60,423 nucleotides of DNA from contig DDPD01000059.1 in NCBI GenBank assembly GCA_002342025.1, positions 1-60,423 of the forward strand, read 5' to 3'. The number at the start of each line of letters is the position of its first letter. The stretch's first letter is position 1. The stretch is from Moraxellaceae bacterium UBA2477. GTDB lineage: Bacteria > Pseudomonadota > Gammaproteobacteria > Pseudomonadales > Moraxellaceae. Position numbers and translations under genes: made by a program. Positions 32,562 to 40,577 of the stretch are shown piece by piece. Below the pieces are notes generated by a model. That model had not been told where the DNA came from, did no database searches, and saw only the letters and a program-made list of their open reading frames with translations.

Positions 32562-33704
32562 CTAACCCTGCACGGCATACAACAACTGTTGCTGAAAGCC
32601 GCTATGGACGGGCCACCAGCCAGACCAGGTCCGATCAAGATCAGCGTCCCCCGTGTCCAGCCTGAGTGGCCGGCCAGATAACGCGGCAAGCTTATTGCGC
32701 GTTGCTAACACCCATATCCGTTCGCGCCCTAGCTGACGCAATAGTCGAGGCGACAATTGCTGATTACCGCGTCCGATGAGACTGCCCTGCCCACCCGTAG
32801 GGGTAATAATGACCGTGAGATCTGATCGTGAAGCCCAGGCCTCCAAAACCTCAGCAGAAACATCTGAGGCAACCAATTGGTTATCACACACAATATCAAA
32901 GCCGAGCAAAGTGTTCGGCAACTGCAGGGCCGCCATCACTGCGGCCACCGTGGTGCCTGCACCTAAAGCGTAATGATGCCCTGGCTGCATCAGGTCCAAA
33001 ATTCCGGCGGCAATTTCTGCCTGCACTAGGCCTTCATCTTCACGACCTGAACACTTCACTTGTTGCACTAAGCTATCCGAGACGGGCACGCGCAAGTCGC
33101 CAAAATGCCTCGCTCGTACGCGTCCACCGGCTAATGCTTGCTCATCAATGTCTCTAACTTCTGCCAGCTCCATGGCCACTAGCTCACCCGCACACAAGCT
33201 GCGCACTAAATCCGCGGCGCTCTGGGGGTTAATGGCAAACACACCCGAATGCATTTTCACGCCTGCGGGCACACCCAGCGCGGGCAAATGCGTACCAACG
33301 ACTGAGCAAATATCTCGGGCTGTGCCGTCGCCTCCCACAAAGATGAGCAAATCAAGGCTCGCCTGCATCAGCATGGCCGCCGCACGCTGGGTATCTTCAG
33401 CGGTTGAGGGCGTTTGAGCTTGAACGTCGAGTATCTCTGCGCTTCGATCGCCTAGGCTGGCCTGACCCATGGCCCCCGCCACCGTGACCCATTGCACAGG
33501 CAAGTCTGCGGTAGCCGCCAGAAAGCTGGCACAACGCGTTTGCGCGCGAGAGCACCCTTGCTCAACGCTCTTGCGCGCCTCCTGACGCAGCTCGTCACTC
33601 ACGTGATCACTGCCTTTCAGCGCCAGTGGCCCGCCAAGACCGGCGTATGGGTTAATGATGAGCCCGACGCGCAACCGTGCGGAAACATTCAGAAATGATT
33701 TCAT
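32562..33704 (-). CDS. ATP-NAD kinase-fold protein of unknown role
   Basis: This 380-residue protein has the NAD-kinase/diacylglycerol-kinase fold. GLIINPYAGLGG opens the domain and the nucleotide motif LIFVGGDGTARDICSVVG lies at about 119-136, followed by GVPAGVKMHSGVFAINP. It is longer than NadK (about 290), with an insert around residues 40-100, and belongs to the uncharacterised ATP-NAD kinase group that also includes AcoX-like proteins. A true NadK is presumably elsewhere. It is a single gene between the nemR promoter and a divergent small gene. The substrate is unknown. Confidence 0.8.
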   Translation of the reverse strand: MKSFLNVSARLRVGLIINPYAGLGGPLALKGSDHVSDELRQEARKSVEQGCSRAQTRCASFLAATADLPVQWVTVAGAMGQASLGDRSAEILDVQAQTPSTAEDTQRAAAMLMQASLDLLIFVGGDGTARDICSVVGTHLPALGVPAGVKMHSGVFAINPQSAADLVRSLCAGELVAMELAEVRDIDEQALAGGRVRARHFGDLRVPVSDSLVQQVKCSGREDEGLVQAEIAAGILDLMQPGHHYALGAGTTVAAVMAALQLPNTLLGFDIVCDNQLVASDVSAEVLEAWASRSDLTVIITPTGGQGSLIGRGNQQLSPRLLRQLGRERIWVLATRNKLAALSGRPLRLDTGDADLDRTWSGWWPVHSGFQQQLLYAVQG

Positions 33705-33793
33705 AGTTGGTTACAACTTAGAGGCGAAAGTACAAGACGCAGCGATTTGGCCTTCCTATAGTGAATTCATGGAAACACAACTTGAGGTGCAAC

Positions 33794-33976
33794 ATGACCA
33801 ACACTAATCTGGAGAAGAGCATGAACGAGACCCGCATTGTGGGCAATCCGTTTCATTTCGCCATCCTGTTAGATGACCAGGGTACCGAGTTGGCCATCAC
33901 AGAAGAAATGATTCAAAAGGCTTGCGCTGACTTAGCGAAGCGTTGCCAATTCCCGGATCGTCGGCAAGCAGCCTGA
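33794..33976 (+). CDS. PA1571-type small conserved protein
   Basis: This 60-residue protein has the core VGNPFHFAILLDDQGTELAI followed by TEEMIQKACADL. It resembles the small PA1571-family proteins of Pseudomonas, whose function is unknown. The ATG at 33794 has a GAGG site seven bases upstream and gives the usual family length; a GTG at 33761 would add 11 residues. Its stop codon lies inside one arm of a hairpin shared with the converging TetR gene. Confidence 0.75.
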   Translation: MTNTNLEKSMNETRIVGNPFHFAILLDDQGTELAITEEMIQKACADLAKRCQFPDRRQAA

Positions 33977-33996
33977 TTCAGAAACCGCTGAATCAG
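33973..33996. repeat. Hairpin joining two converging gene ends
   Basis: CTGATTCAG-AAACCG-CTGAATCAG is a perfect 9-bp stem with a 6-base loop. The stop codons of the PA1571-type gene and of the converging TetR gene both lie within its arms. No T-run follows on either strand, so it is a weak or factor-dependent terminator at best. Confidence 0.6.
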
Positions 33997-34640
33997 ACCT
34001 GCTTCGGGGCTAGGCCATTCCACAACATGGCAACCGTACGCTCTACCAGTTGACCATCCGCAAATGTCTCCGGCTTCATCACCCAAGCCAACATAAAACC
34101 ATCAATTAGCGCACACCAAAAAATCGAGACGGTATCGACATCTAAGTCAGGGTCCGTGATACCCGCCTCGACCAAACGTTCAATCATTTGTTTCGCTAAC
34201 AGCCGCGCATGGTCATACAGCTGCGCCATACTGCTGGCTATCTGGGCATCCCGCGTTTGCGAGACAAACTCCAGATAGAGCCTCGGCCAAGCGGCGTTAT
34301 CGTGAAATCGGTTCAACATATCCCGCAGCATAGTCGCAATGGCTTGCTGCCGTGCCTGAGTCGTTGGGGCCGCCAGCGCCAGCGCCAATTCTTCAGCTAA
34401 AGGTGCCGTGTGCTGTTGGAACCGGTATTCCAGTAGCGATGTAAACAAGTCATTCTTACTACGGAAGTGCCAGTAAATAGCCCCCTTAGTCAGATTAGCC
34501 TCGGCAGCAATTTCATCCAAGCTGGCGCGCTGAAAGCCTTTGAGCGCAAAAACACTGACGGCGGCCGCTAAGATACGTTCGCGAGACTCACTAGGCTGCT
34601 CACGTCGCTCATTCACGGCACGTTGCCTACAAAGAGCCAT
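33993..34640 (-). CDS. TetR-family repressor, AcrR-like
   Basis: The ATG at 34640 gives 215 residues; a GTG at 34661 is less likely because it lies in the operator. The DNA-binding domain (about 16-62) carries the AcrR/TtgR-type helix-turn-helix ASLDEIAAEANLTKGAIYWH, followed by FRSKNDLF. The all-helical C-terminal domain is of the multidrug-binding type. AcrR relatives usually sit beside an RND efflux operon; none is in this window. A perfect inverted repeat (34661-34676) just upstream suggests autoregulation. It is on the same strand as the five-gene operon ending at 34704 and could control it. Confidence 0.88.
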   Translation of the reverse strand: MALCRQRAVNERREQPSESRERILAAAVSVFALKGFQRASLDEIAAEANLTKGAIYWHFRSKNDLFTSLLEYRFQQHTAPLAEELALALAAPTTQARQQAIATMLRDMLNRFHDNAAWPRLYLEFVSQTRDAQIASSMAQLYDHARLLAKQMIERLVEAGITDPDLDVDTVSIFWCALIDGFMLAWVMKPETFADGQLVERTVAMLWNGLAPKQV

Positions 34641-34660
34641 TGGAAAAATCCATCTATTCA

Positions 34661-34676
34661 CATACTGACAAGTATG
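34661..34676. promoter_or_regulatory. Operator upstream of the AcrR-like gene
   Basis: CATACT-GACA-AGTATG is a perfect 6-bp inverted repeat whose CATAC/GTATG half-sites resemble AcrR-type operators. It lies 21-36 bases before the ATG and between this gene and the end of the thioesterase gene. Confidence 0.6.
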
Positions 34677-34703
34677 CCACAGCTTGAGCTCACCCCCACA
34701 GCG

Positions 34704-35174
34704 CTATAACGCCTCAGGGGGGAGTCGCCAAATCGCATAACTGGCCGACAATGACACAGCAGCGCGCTGCGCCTCTTCAATACTCACGGCTAACGTGGCG
34801 CGAGCCTTGCCTTTACTAGCAATTTGCGCGGCCACTGCAGCGAGAACAGCGGCATCGGGCAAGATTGCCGTGGCTGAGAAGTCTTCACTAACCGGAATGC
34901 GATACTTAATTTCGGACTCGTAAACAGCGACATGACAGGCCCCTAAGTGCTCTCGCGCCCACAGCATGAGCGCAGCCCAGCCTGTCACCGTCGTTAGGCT
35001 CGCCAGCGCGCCAGCGAAAGCGGTACTTTTATCGTTGATGTTGGGCTGCAAAGGCGCTTTCAGGGTCAGCGCCTGACCATCCCAAGCGACGGCTTCCAAC
35101 TGCATAAACGCCGCCAGCGGGATATCACGCCGTAATTCGGCCAAAAACGCTTGCGCCTCAGCCAGCCGGCTCAT
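34704..35174 (-). CDS. Hotdog-fold thioesterase (YiiD C-terminal domain type)
   Basis: This 156-residue protein resembles the YiiD_C putative thioesterase domain: ALTLKAPLQPNINDKSTAFA (about 43-62), GALASLTTVTGWAALMLWARE, and VAVYESEIKYRIPVSEDF. The hotdog helix and NDKxTAFGG-like motif are clear; in YiiD itself this domain is fused to an acetyltransferase, but here it stands alone. The start at 35174 overlaps the nitroreductase stop as ATGA. It is the last gene of the operon that begins with an acyl-CoA dehydrogenase, so it may release an acyl product from CoA. Confidence 0.82.
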   Translation of the reverse strand: MSRLAEAQAFLAELRRDIPLAAFMQLEAVAWDGQALTLKAPLQPNINDKSTAFAGALASLTTVTGWAALMLWAREHLGACHVAVYESEIKYRIPVSEDFSATAILPDAAVLAAVAAQIASKGKARATLAVSIEEAQRAAVSLSASYAIWRLPPEAL

Positions 35175-35734
35175 GCCGTTGCGCCCGACCAAGCGTCATA
35201 CAATGACTCTGGGCGCGGAGGTGCGGCCTTAGTGCCCGCCGCCGTACCGACATAAATAAAACCACCGATGTCCTCGCCAGCGACCAGACCCAGGCCCTGC
35301 TTCACGCGATCCAGCGCCGTCGTATCACCGGTGCGCCACATGGCCGCATAGCCTTCGGCATGTAGGGTTAACAAGATATTTTGCACGCTCGCGCCTAGGC
35401 TTAACCATTGCTCCCACTCCGGCACCTTAGCTTGATCCTGACGGCGTAGTATCGCCACGATGATCATGGGCGCGCGCAGCGGCATTTGCCGCAATTTGTT
35501 CTGCTCTAACTCAGCACGATCGGGATTCACCTCGCGCATGCCTTGGTAAAACAACTCGCCCAATGCTGAGAGCGCATCGCCCTGAATCGTCAGGTAGCGC
35601 CAAGGCCGCAATACACGATGATCTGGCGCTGCACCCGCTGCGTCGAAGACCCGAGTAAGGGTGTCCGTATTGGGTATAGGCAACACCAGTTGAGCAATGG
35701 AGCGACGCGTCATAATGGCTTCGCGGACATTCAT
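35171..35734 (-). CDS. Nitroreductase family flavoprotein (YdjA-like)
   Basis: This 187-residue FMN enzyme matches the short YdjA-type nitroreductases. TRRSIAQLVLPIP is the N-terminal FMN-phosphate motif, APDHRVLRPWRYLTIQG the family core, and GASVQNILLTLHAEGYAAMW the helix near the active site, followed by the C-terminal GFIYVGTAAG. It reduces nitro groups or quinone-like electrophiles with NAD(P)H in relatives. ATGA overlaps join it to the monooxygenase gene before it and the thioesterase gene after it, so the three are probably translated in concert. Confidence 0.9.
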   Translation of the reverse strand: MNVREAIMTRRSIAQLVLPIPNTDTLTRVFDAAGAAPDHRVLRPWRYLTIQGDALSALGELFYQGMREVNPDRAELEQNKLRQMPLRAPMIIVAILRRQDQAKVPEWEQWLSLGASVQNILLTLHAEGYAAMWRTGDTTALDRVKQGLGLVAGEDIGGFIYVGTAAGTKAAPPRPESLYDAWSGATA

Positions 35735-36774
35735 CGTTGGGCTCCTTGCACACGTTGTTGCGCGATATTGGCTTCTGCAACTAAGCGCTGCATGAGTTCG
35801 GCACAGCTAGGAATATCTTGAATTAAGCCTTGGGCCTGGCCAATCAGCTGCACGCCGCGCACCTGATCGCCGTCTAGAATGGCAAGGCGAATCCGCTCCA
35901 CTGCAGCACCGAAATAGCTCAGCTTCAACGTATTGGCGAACCCCTGCTCACGCCAGGTCATCCACAATTGCTTCAGGCTTGTGCCTTGTTGGCGCATCAG
36001 CAGCAAGGACTGCCACATAGCCCGCCATAGCGTCAACGGTTTACGACTCACCGCTACCCCTGTCGGGGTGCGCATAATGCGACAGGGCATGCCGTCGAAA
36101 TTGCGCGTGTAGAGGGTGTCCTCAACGGCTTTCTCCAACACCATCGCTTGAGTTTTAGCATGCAATGGACTTTCTGTGGTCATGGCCCAGCGCGTACCCA
36201 TCGCTACTGCATCGCCACCCAACGCCAATGTGGCCACCAAGCCCGAGCCTTGGGCAAAACCACCGGCCGCAATGAGCGGCAATGACGTGACGGCGCGAAT
36301 GGCCGGTAGCAACACCAACGTGGTGACTTCACCACCATGTGCTGCCGCCTCATGTCCAGTAACGATAAGCGCGTCGGCACCATCTCGCTCGGCAGCTTGC
36401 GCATGTTTTGCGGTAATGACGGTGGCAATGGTTTTACCGCCATAGGCCTTAGCGCGCTGGCACAGCCAATCGCCCTTGCCCAGCGAATAGTTAATGACCG
36501 GCACCTGCTCTTCCAATGCCACTTCAGCATTTTCTCGCGAGCCCGGCATTAGCAAGGCCAAACCTACACCGAAAGGCTTCGAGGTGAGGCTACGCGCCAG
36601 TCGAATTTCAGCACGCGCTTGTTCTGGCTTGAGGTGCCCAATCTGAATTAGTCCAAGACCACCCGCCTCACTGACCGCCGCCGCTAACTGAGCGTTAGAT
36701 ACATACGTCATGCCCGAGCAAATAAACGGATATTGGATGCCGAATAAGTCGGTCACACGGGTATGCCAATTCAT
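35731..36774 (-). CDS. Nitronate monooxygenase family protein
   Basis: This 347-residue FMN-binding TIM-barrel protein begins TDLFGIQYPFICSGMTYVSN and has the class I motif TGHEAAAHGGEVTTLVLLP with the catalytic-type His, then LPLIAAGGFAQGSGLVATLA for FMN phosphate. Nitronate monooxygenases oxidise alkyl nitronates such as propionate 3-nitronate; many annotated members have other FMN-dependent roles, including enoyl reduction. It is tightly coupled to the kinase gene (ATGA at 36771-36774) and to the nitroreductase gene. Confidence 0.88.
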   Translation of the reverse strand: MNWHTRVTDLFGIQYPFICSGMTYVSNAQLAAAVSEAGGLGLIQIGHLKPEQARAEIRLARSLTSKPFGVGLALLMPGSRENAEVALEEQVPVINYSLGKGDWLCQRAKAYGGKTIATVITAKHAQAAERDGADALIVTGHEAAAHGGEVTTLVLLPAIRAVTSLPLIAAGGFAQGSGLVATLALGGDAVAMGTRWAMTTESPLHAKTQAMVLEKAVEDTLYTRNFDGMPCRIMRTPTGVAVSRKPLTLWRAMWQSLLLMRQQGTSLKQLWMTWREQGFANTLKLSYFGAAVERIRLAILDGDQVRGVQLIGQAQGLIQDIPSCAELMQRLVAEANIAQQRVQGAQR

Positions 36775-37982
36775 GCTTCACGTCCTATCTGCAAGGCCGA
36801 ATCCATATTCGACCAGGGCTGGGTTGGGAGCAGCCAGTGTCTTGCCATGCCTAAGCTCTGCTGAGCGGCTGGAATCAATGCCGGTTCTTCGGCCATCAGC
36901 TCCCACTCCGGAGCATGCGCTAGGCCGATGGTGCGACGGATTAACTCAACACCTGCGAATGCTAGGGTGTCTTGCAGTAATTCATCTAAATAGCGCTGGA
37001 TGTAGCGCTCACTCTGCCACTCACCCAGCACCGACTGCGATTGGGCCAGCTCAGCGAATTGCTGACTAAAGACCTGCCAAATTTGACGAATCAATTCGAG
37101 CATATCCATGCCTGAATCTGGCGTAACACTGGCTCGGCGAGCAAATACAGGCTGACAAACATGGCCTATGTAGAGGTGCGCTACAAGACAACCTAAGTCG
37201 TAGGCCATCGGGCCGTAAAAGCCAAATTCAGGGTCGAAAATACGGGTTTCTGTGGGGGTGACCAGCATCGAGCCGGTATGCAAATCACCGTGCAACAAGG
37301 CTTCAGCCGATGTCATGTAAACACGCTTCATGCGCAAGACTGCAGCATACAAATCATGGTCTGCGCGAAGTGCGGCTGCCGTCTGCTCTAACGCAGCATG
37401 GCAATGGTTGTGCGCGTGCTGCTGTAAAGGCTGCGTGAAGCAGACATCCTCCTGAGCTTTGACCAGCACGGGATTAATAAACTGCGGAACACGTGCCTTT
37501 TTTTCTGCCGAGGGCAAGGCCAAATCGGAGCTGAAAAACAACGACTTGGCGAGGAACTCACCCAAATGCTGGGCCAGCAACGGGTAATGCTGCTGTGCTT
37601 GCAGCCCGGTGCGCAGAATCGCGTGCGGCTGTAGATCCTGCATGATGCAGACATACATCTCCGCATCAAAGTGATAGACCTCAGGCACGAACTCCGGGCA
37701 ATGCCTCACATAGCTTTGCAAAATGCCATACTCACGAACGGCGCGATCCAGGGGTAATTTAAAGTCCGGATATTTCCGGGCCCACGGCAGCGACTGCTTC
37801 ACGATAAGGGAGCGGCCAGCGGCGTTGGAGACGCGAAAGACCAAGTTCACATTGCCATCGGCTAGGTCTTCGCTGTGCAAGTGCTCGTTAGATCCCAGCA
37901 GTTGACTCGCTAAGCCTGTTTTCTGCAACCAAGACACCACAGTGTCTTTATCTAAAGCGTAGTAATTTTCTAAAAAAGACAC
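36771..37982 (-). CDS. mtnK: S-methyl-5-thioribose kinase-like protein (MtnK)
   Basis: MtnK phosphorylates 5-methylthioribose in methionine salvage. The 403-residue product matches it through EDLADGNVNLVFRV (38-51, nucleotide loop), LIVKQSLPWARK, GEFLAKSLFFSSD, the catalytic LLHGDLHTGSM (229-239, Asp233) and the metal site FDPEFGFYGPMAYDLG (249-264). All key residues are intact. mtnA, mtnB or other salvage genes are not nearby. Instead it is embedded in an operon with an acyl-CoA dehydrogenase (14-base gap) and a nitronate monooxygenase (ATGA), which is unexpected. The fold is that of choline/aminoglycoside kinases, so a different small-molecule substrate is possible. Confidence 0.85.
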   Translation of the reverse strand: MSFLENYYALDKDTVVSWLQKTGLASQLLGSNEHLHSEDLADGNVNLVFRVSNAAGRSLIVKQSLPWARKYPDFKLPLDRAVREYGILQSYVRHCPEFVPEVYHFDAEMYVCIMQDLQPHAILRTGLQAQQHYPLLAQHLGEFLAKSLFFSSDLALPSAEKKARVPQFINPVLVKAQEDVCFTQPLQQHAHNHCHAALEQTAAALRADHDLYAAVLRMKRVYMTSAEALLHGDLHTGSMLVTPTETRIFDPEFGFYGPMAYDLGCLVAHLYIGHVCQPVFARRASVTPDSGMDMLELIRQIWQVFSQQFAELAQSQSVLGEWQSERYIQRYLDELLQDTLAFAGVELIRRTIGLAHAPEWELMAEEPALIPAAQQSLGMARHWLLPTQPWSNMDSALQIGREA

Positions 37983-37996
37983 GCCAAGCCCCTGAA

Positions 37997-39157
37997 TTAA
38001 ATACGTTTAAAAATTTTCCTGGCCAAGCTCATACGATGAACTTCATTGGGGCCATCGTAAATCCGGAACGAACGCGCATCACGGAAAATACGCTCCACGA
38101 TGCTTTCTCCCGTCACGCCCCGGCCACCCAACACTTGCACACTGCGGTCTATGACTCGCCAAATCGCTTCCGAACTGATGACCTTGGCCATACTCGATTC
38201 CACATTGCCCTGCTCGCCCTGATCCAATACCCAAGCACAGTGCTGAATGGTTAGACGCGTTGTGTGCAAGTCCATTTCATTGTCGGCCAACGGAAAACCA
38301 ACGCCCTGATGCTCAAAGAGCTTTCGGCCAAAAGACTCCCGCTGCTGGGCATAGCGCGTAGCCACTTCGTGGGCTCGTCGAGCAGCACCCAGCCAGCGCA
38401 TGCAATGTGTCAAACGCGCGGGCGCCAAACGCACTTGGGCATAGCGAAAGCCCTTGCCAATCTCTCCCAGAACATCCTCAGCCGGCACATAGAGATCCTT
38501 GAGGGCAATCACACCGTGGCCGCCGCTGAAGCAGGAATCTAATGAGTCCATCATGCGTTCGAGATGAAAGCCGGGCTTGTTGGTATCGGACAGGAACATG
38601 GTGGCTGAGCCATCGGGCATTTTTGCCATGATGATGGCAAAGCTGGCGCCCTCTGCACCGGTGATAAACCACTTGCGGCCATTAATGCGATAGCCATCAC
38701 CATCCGGCGTGGCCGTTGTAGCGAGCATGCTGGGGTCAGAACCTGCGCCATCATCGGGCTCGGTCATGGCGAAACAAGAGCGAATGCGGCCATCCACCAA
38801 GGGTTGAAGCCAGCGTTGCTTCTGCTCCTCGTTAGCCACGATCTCCATGAGGTGAATATTGCCCTCATCTGGCGCATGAATATTGAGTGCAATCGGGCCC
38901 AGTGGCGAATACCCCGCCTCCTCAAAAACGATTGCCTTAGCGATGTGCGAAAGCCCCAGCCCACCTAGCTCAACCGAGGCATGTGGCGTGAGTAAGCCAG
39001 CAGCACGAGCCTTAGCAATAAGCTCGTTGCGCAACTCGGCACTTGGGCCGTGCGCGGTTTGGCGGGAGTCCTGCTCGTAAGGAATGATTTGCTCAGCAAT
39101 GAAATGACGAACCCGGGCCTGTAAGGCGAGCAAGTCACTGGATAAGGCAAAGTTCAT
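37997..39157 (-). CDS. Acyl-CoA dehydrogenase
   Basis: This 386-residue flavoprotein oxidises an acyl-CoA to the 2-enoyl form. It has the full three-domain layout, with CFAMTEPDDGAGSDPSMLAT in the FAD-binding middle domain and GRKWFITGAEGA after it. The C-terminal helix bundle carries VQVLGGRGVTGESIVERIFR, then RSFRIYDGPNEVHRMSLARK. In that last stretch EVH holds a candidate position for the catalytic base of ACAD10/11-type enzymes, while the classical MCAD-type Glu is not obvious. The ATG at 39157 is preferred to an upstream TTG. It is the first gene of the five-gene operon. Confidence 0.92.
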   Translation of the reverse strand: MNFALSSDLLALQARVRHFIAEQIIPYEQDSRQTAHGPSAELRNELIAKARAAGLLTPHASVELGGLGLSHIAKAIVFEEAGYSPLGPIALNIHAPDEGNIHLMEIVANEEQKQRWLQPLVDGRIRSCFAMTEPDDGAGSDPSMLATTATPDGDGYRINGRKWFITGAEGASFAIIMAKMPDGSATMFLSDTNKPGFHLERMMDSLDSCFSGGHGVIALKDLYVPAEDVLGEIGKGFRYAQVRLAPARLTHCMRWLGAARRAHEVATRYAQQRESFGRKLFEHQGVGFPLADNEMDLHTTRLTIQHCAWVLDQGEQGNVESSMAKVISSEAIWRVIDRSVQVLGGRGVTGESIVERIFRDARSFRIYDGPNEVHRMSLARKIFKRI

Positions 39158-39329
39158 CGCAACTCTCTTGTTCAAATTTTTAGACTTGCCGGATCATGCC
39201 GAAACTCGCCCTTGATGGCGAGCGGCGATTCTCTCTGGCAAGAAATCAATGCGTGTATGAGCATTTTCTCTTTTCGTAGAGACGCACTGCATACCACCCG
39301 ATGACGTGAATAATGTATTGTCCAGAAAC

Positions 39330-40565
39330 ATGAATATATCTCCTGACATCATCATTTCGCTTGCTGCCGCATTAGGTATCGGCCTGATGGTGGGTATTGA
39401 GCGCGAGCGTCATCATTATCGAGACCACCGTCAAAACCTAACCGGGATTCGCACCTTTGCTATCACCGCTTTATTAGGTAGCACCAGCTTTATGGTTGGC
39501 AGCGCTCTGCTTTTGGCCGTGACCCTCTTTGGCTTGATCACACTGTTATCGCTTTCTTACTGGATCGCGGCTAAGGATGATCCCGGCCTGACTACAGAGG
39601 TGGCCCTGCTCTTGGTGCTCATTCTTGGCGCGATGGCAACTAGCCAGGCCGCAACTGCAGTAGCGATTGGGGTGATATTGACGCTGCTATTAAGCTATCG
39701 AGAAAAGTTGCACGCTTTCGTACGCACACAGCTTAGCGACACCGAGGTCCAGGATGCCCTCACGCTCGCAACAGCAGCTCTCATTATTTTGCCGTTATTA
39801 CCCGATCGTTATATGGGGCCTTATGAAGCACTGAACCCACGCACGCTTTGGTTAGTCAGTGTGTTAATGATGAGTATCAGTGCCGCAGGGCACATAGCCA
39901 TGCGGCTCATTGGTCCTCGATATGGACTCCCTTTAGCCGGATTATTCGCTGGCTTTGCCTCTAGTACAGCCACCATTGCCACCATGGGTGCCATGGCCCG
40001 AGAAAAGCCAGAACTGCAAGGAAGCGCCGCCTCCGCTGCCTTGATTTCCTGCCTTTCCACGATGTTGCAGATGATGATCCTACTGGCAGCTATCGACATT
40101 GAAAGCTTTCACATCATGCTCCCGGCATTACTTTGTGCCAGTGCGATCACCCTCATTTATGCAGGCGTTGGCCTAATGAAATGGAGCGGGGAGTTAGTAG
40201 CAATAGAGCTTGGCCGCGCCTTCAACTTAAAAATAGCCCTGCTCATCGGGGCCTCGGTTGGACTTGTGCAACTCCTCTCAGCCGCCCTATTCGCCTGGAA
40301 GGGTAATGAGGGCCTCTTACTTGCCACCACTTTCAGTGGCTTTGCTGACACTCATGCAGCTGCCGCTTCAGTGGCAAATTTGGCACATACGGGTATGGTA
40401 TCTACTACCGCAATTGCACTGCCTATACTTGGAGCACTTACCAGCAATACACTATCAAAGTGCCTCATGGCAGGGATATCGGGCGGCAGAAGTTTCAGCC
40501 TCCGGGTAATTCCTGGCCTGCTGGTTGTTCTTGCTGCCTTATGGTTCGGCTGGTGGTTTTTCTAA
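39330..40565 (+). CDS. MgtC/SapB and DUF4010 membrane protein
   Basis: This 411-residue integral membrane protein has an N-terminal MgtC-like domain (about 1-130) with ALGIGLMVGIERERHHY and NLTGIRTFAITALLG, and a C-terminal DUF4010 domain with about seven more helices, for example GFASSTATIATMGAMAREKP and GFADTHAAAASVANLA. MgtC proteins affect Mg2+ homeostasis and ATP synthase; the fused DUF4010 form has no settled role. The ATG at 39330 is chosen; a GTG 24 bases earlier is possible. It diverges from the acyl-CoA dehydrogenase gene across about 170 bases that hold a CTCGCC/GGCGAG hairpin (39205-39222) but no gene. Confidence 0.88.
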   Translation: MNISPDIIISLAAALGIGLMVGIERERHHYRDHRQNLTGIRTFAITALLGSTSFMVGSALLLAVTLFGLITLLSLSYWIAAKDDPGLTTEVALLLVLILGAMATSQAATAVAIGVILTLLLSYREKLHAFVRTQLSDTEVQDALTLATAALIILPLLPDRYMGPYEALNPRTLWLVSVLMMSISAAGHIAMRLIGPRYGLPLAGLFAGFASSTATIATMGAMAREKPELQGSAASAALISCLSTMLQMMILLAAIDIESFHIMLPALLCASAITLIYAGVGLMKWSGELVAIELGRAFNLKIALLIGASVGLVQLLSAALFAWKGNEGLLLATTFSGFADTHAAAASVANLAHTGMVSTTAIALPILGALTSNTLSKCLMAGISGGRSFSLRVIPGLLVVLAALWFGWWFF

Positions 40566-40577
40566 CCGACTTAAAGT

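Noticed and set aside
36771..37982. ACAD10/11-like aminoglycoside-phosphotransferase partner of the acyl-CoA dehydrogenase
   Set aside because: Such pairs are common, but the motifs EDLADGNVNLVFRV, GEFLAKSLFF and HGDLHTGS match methylthioribose kinase much better.
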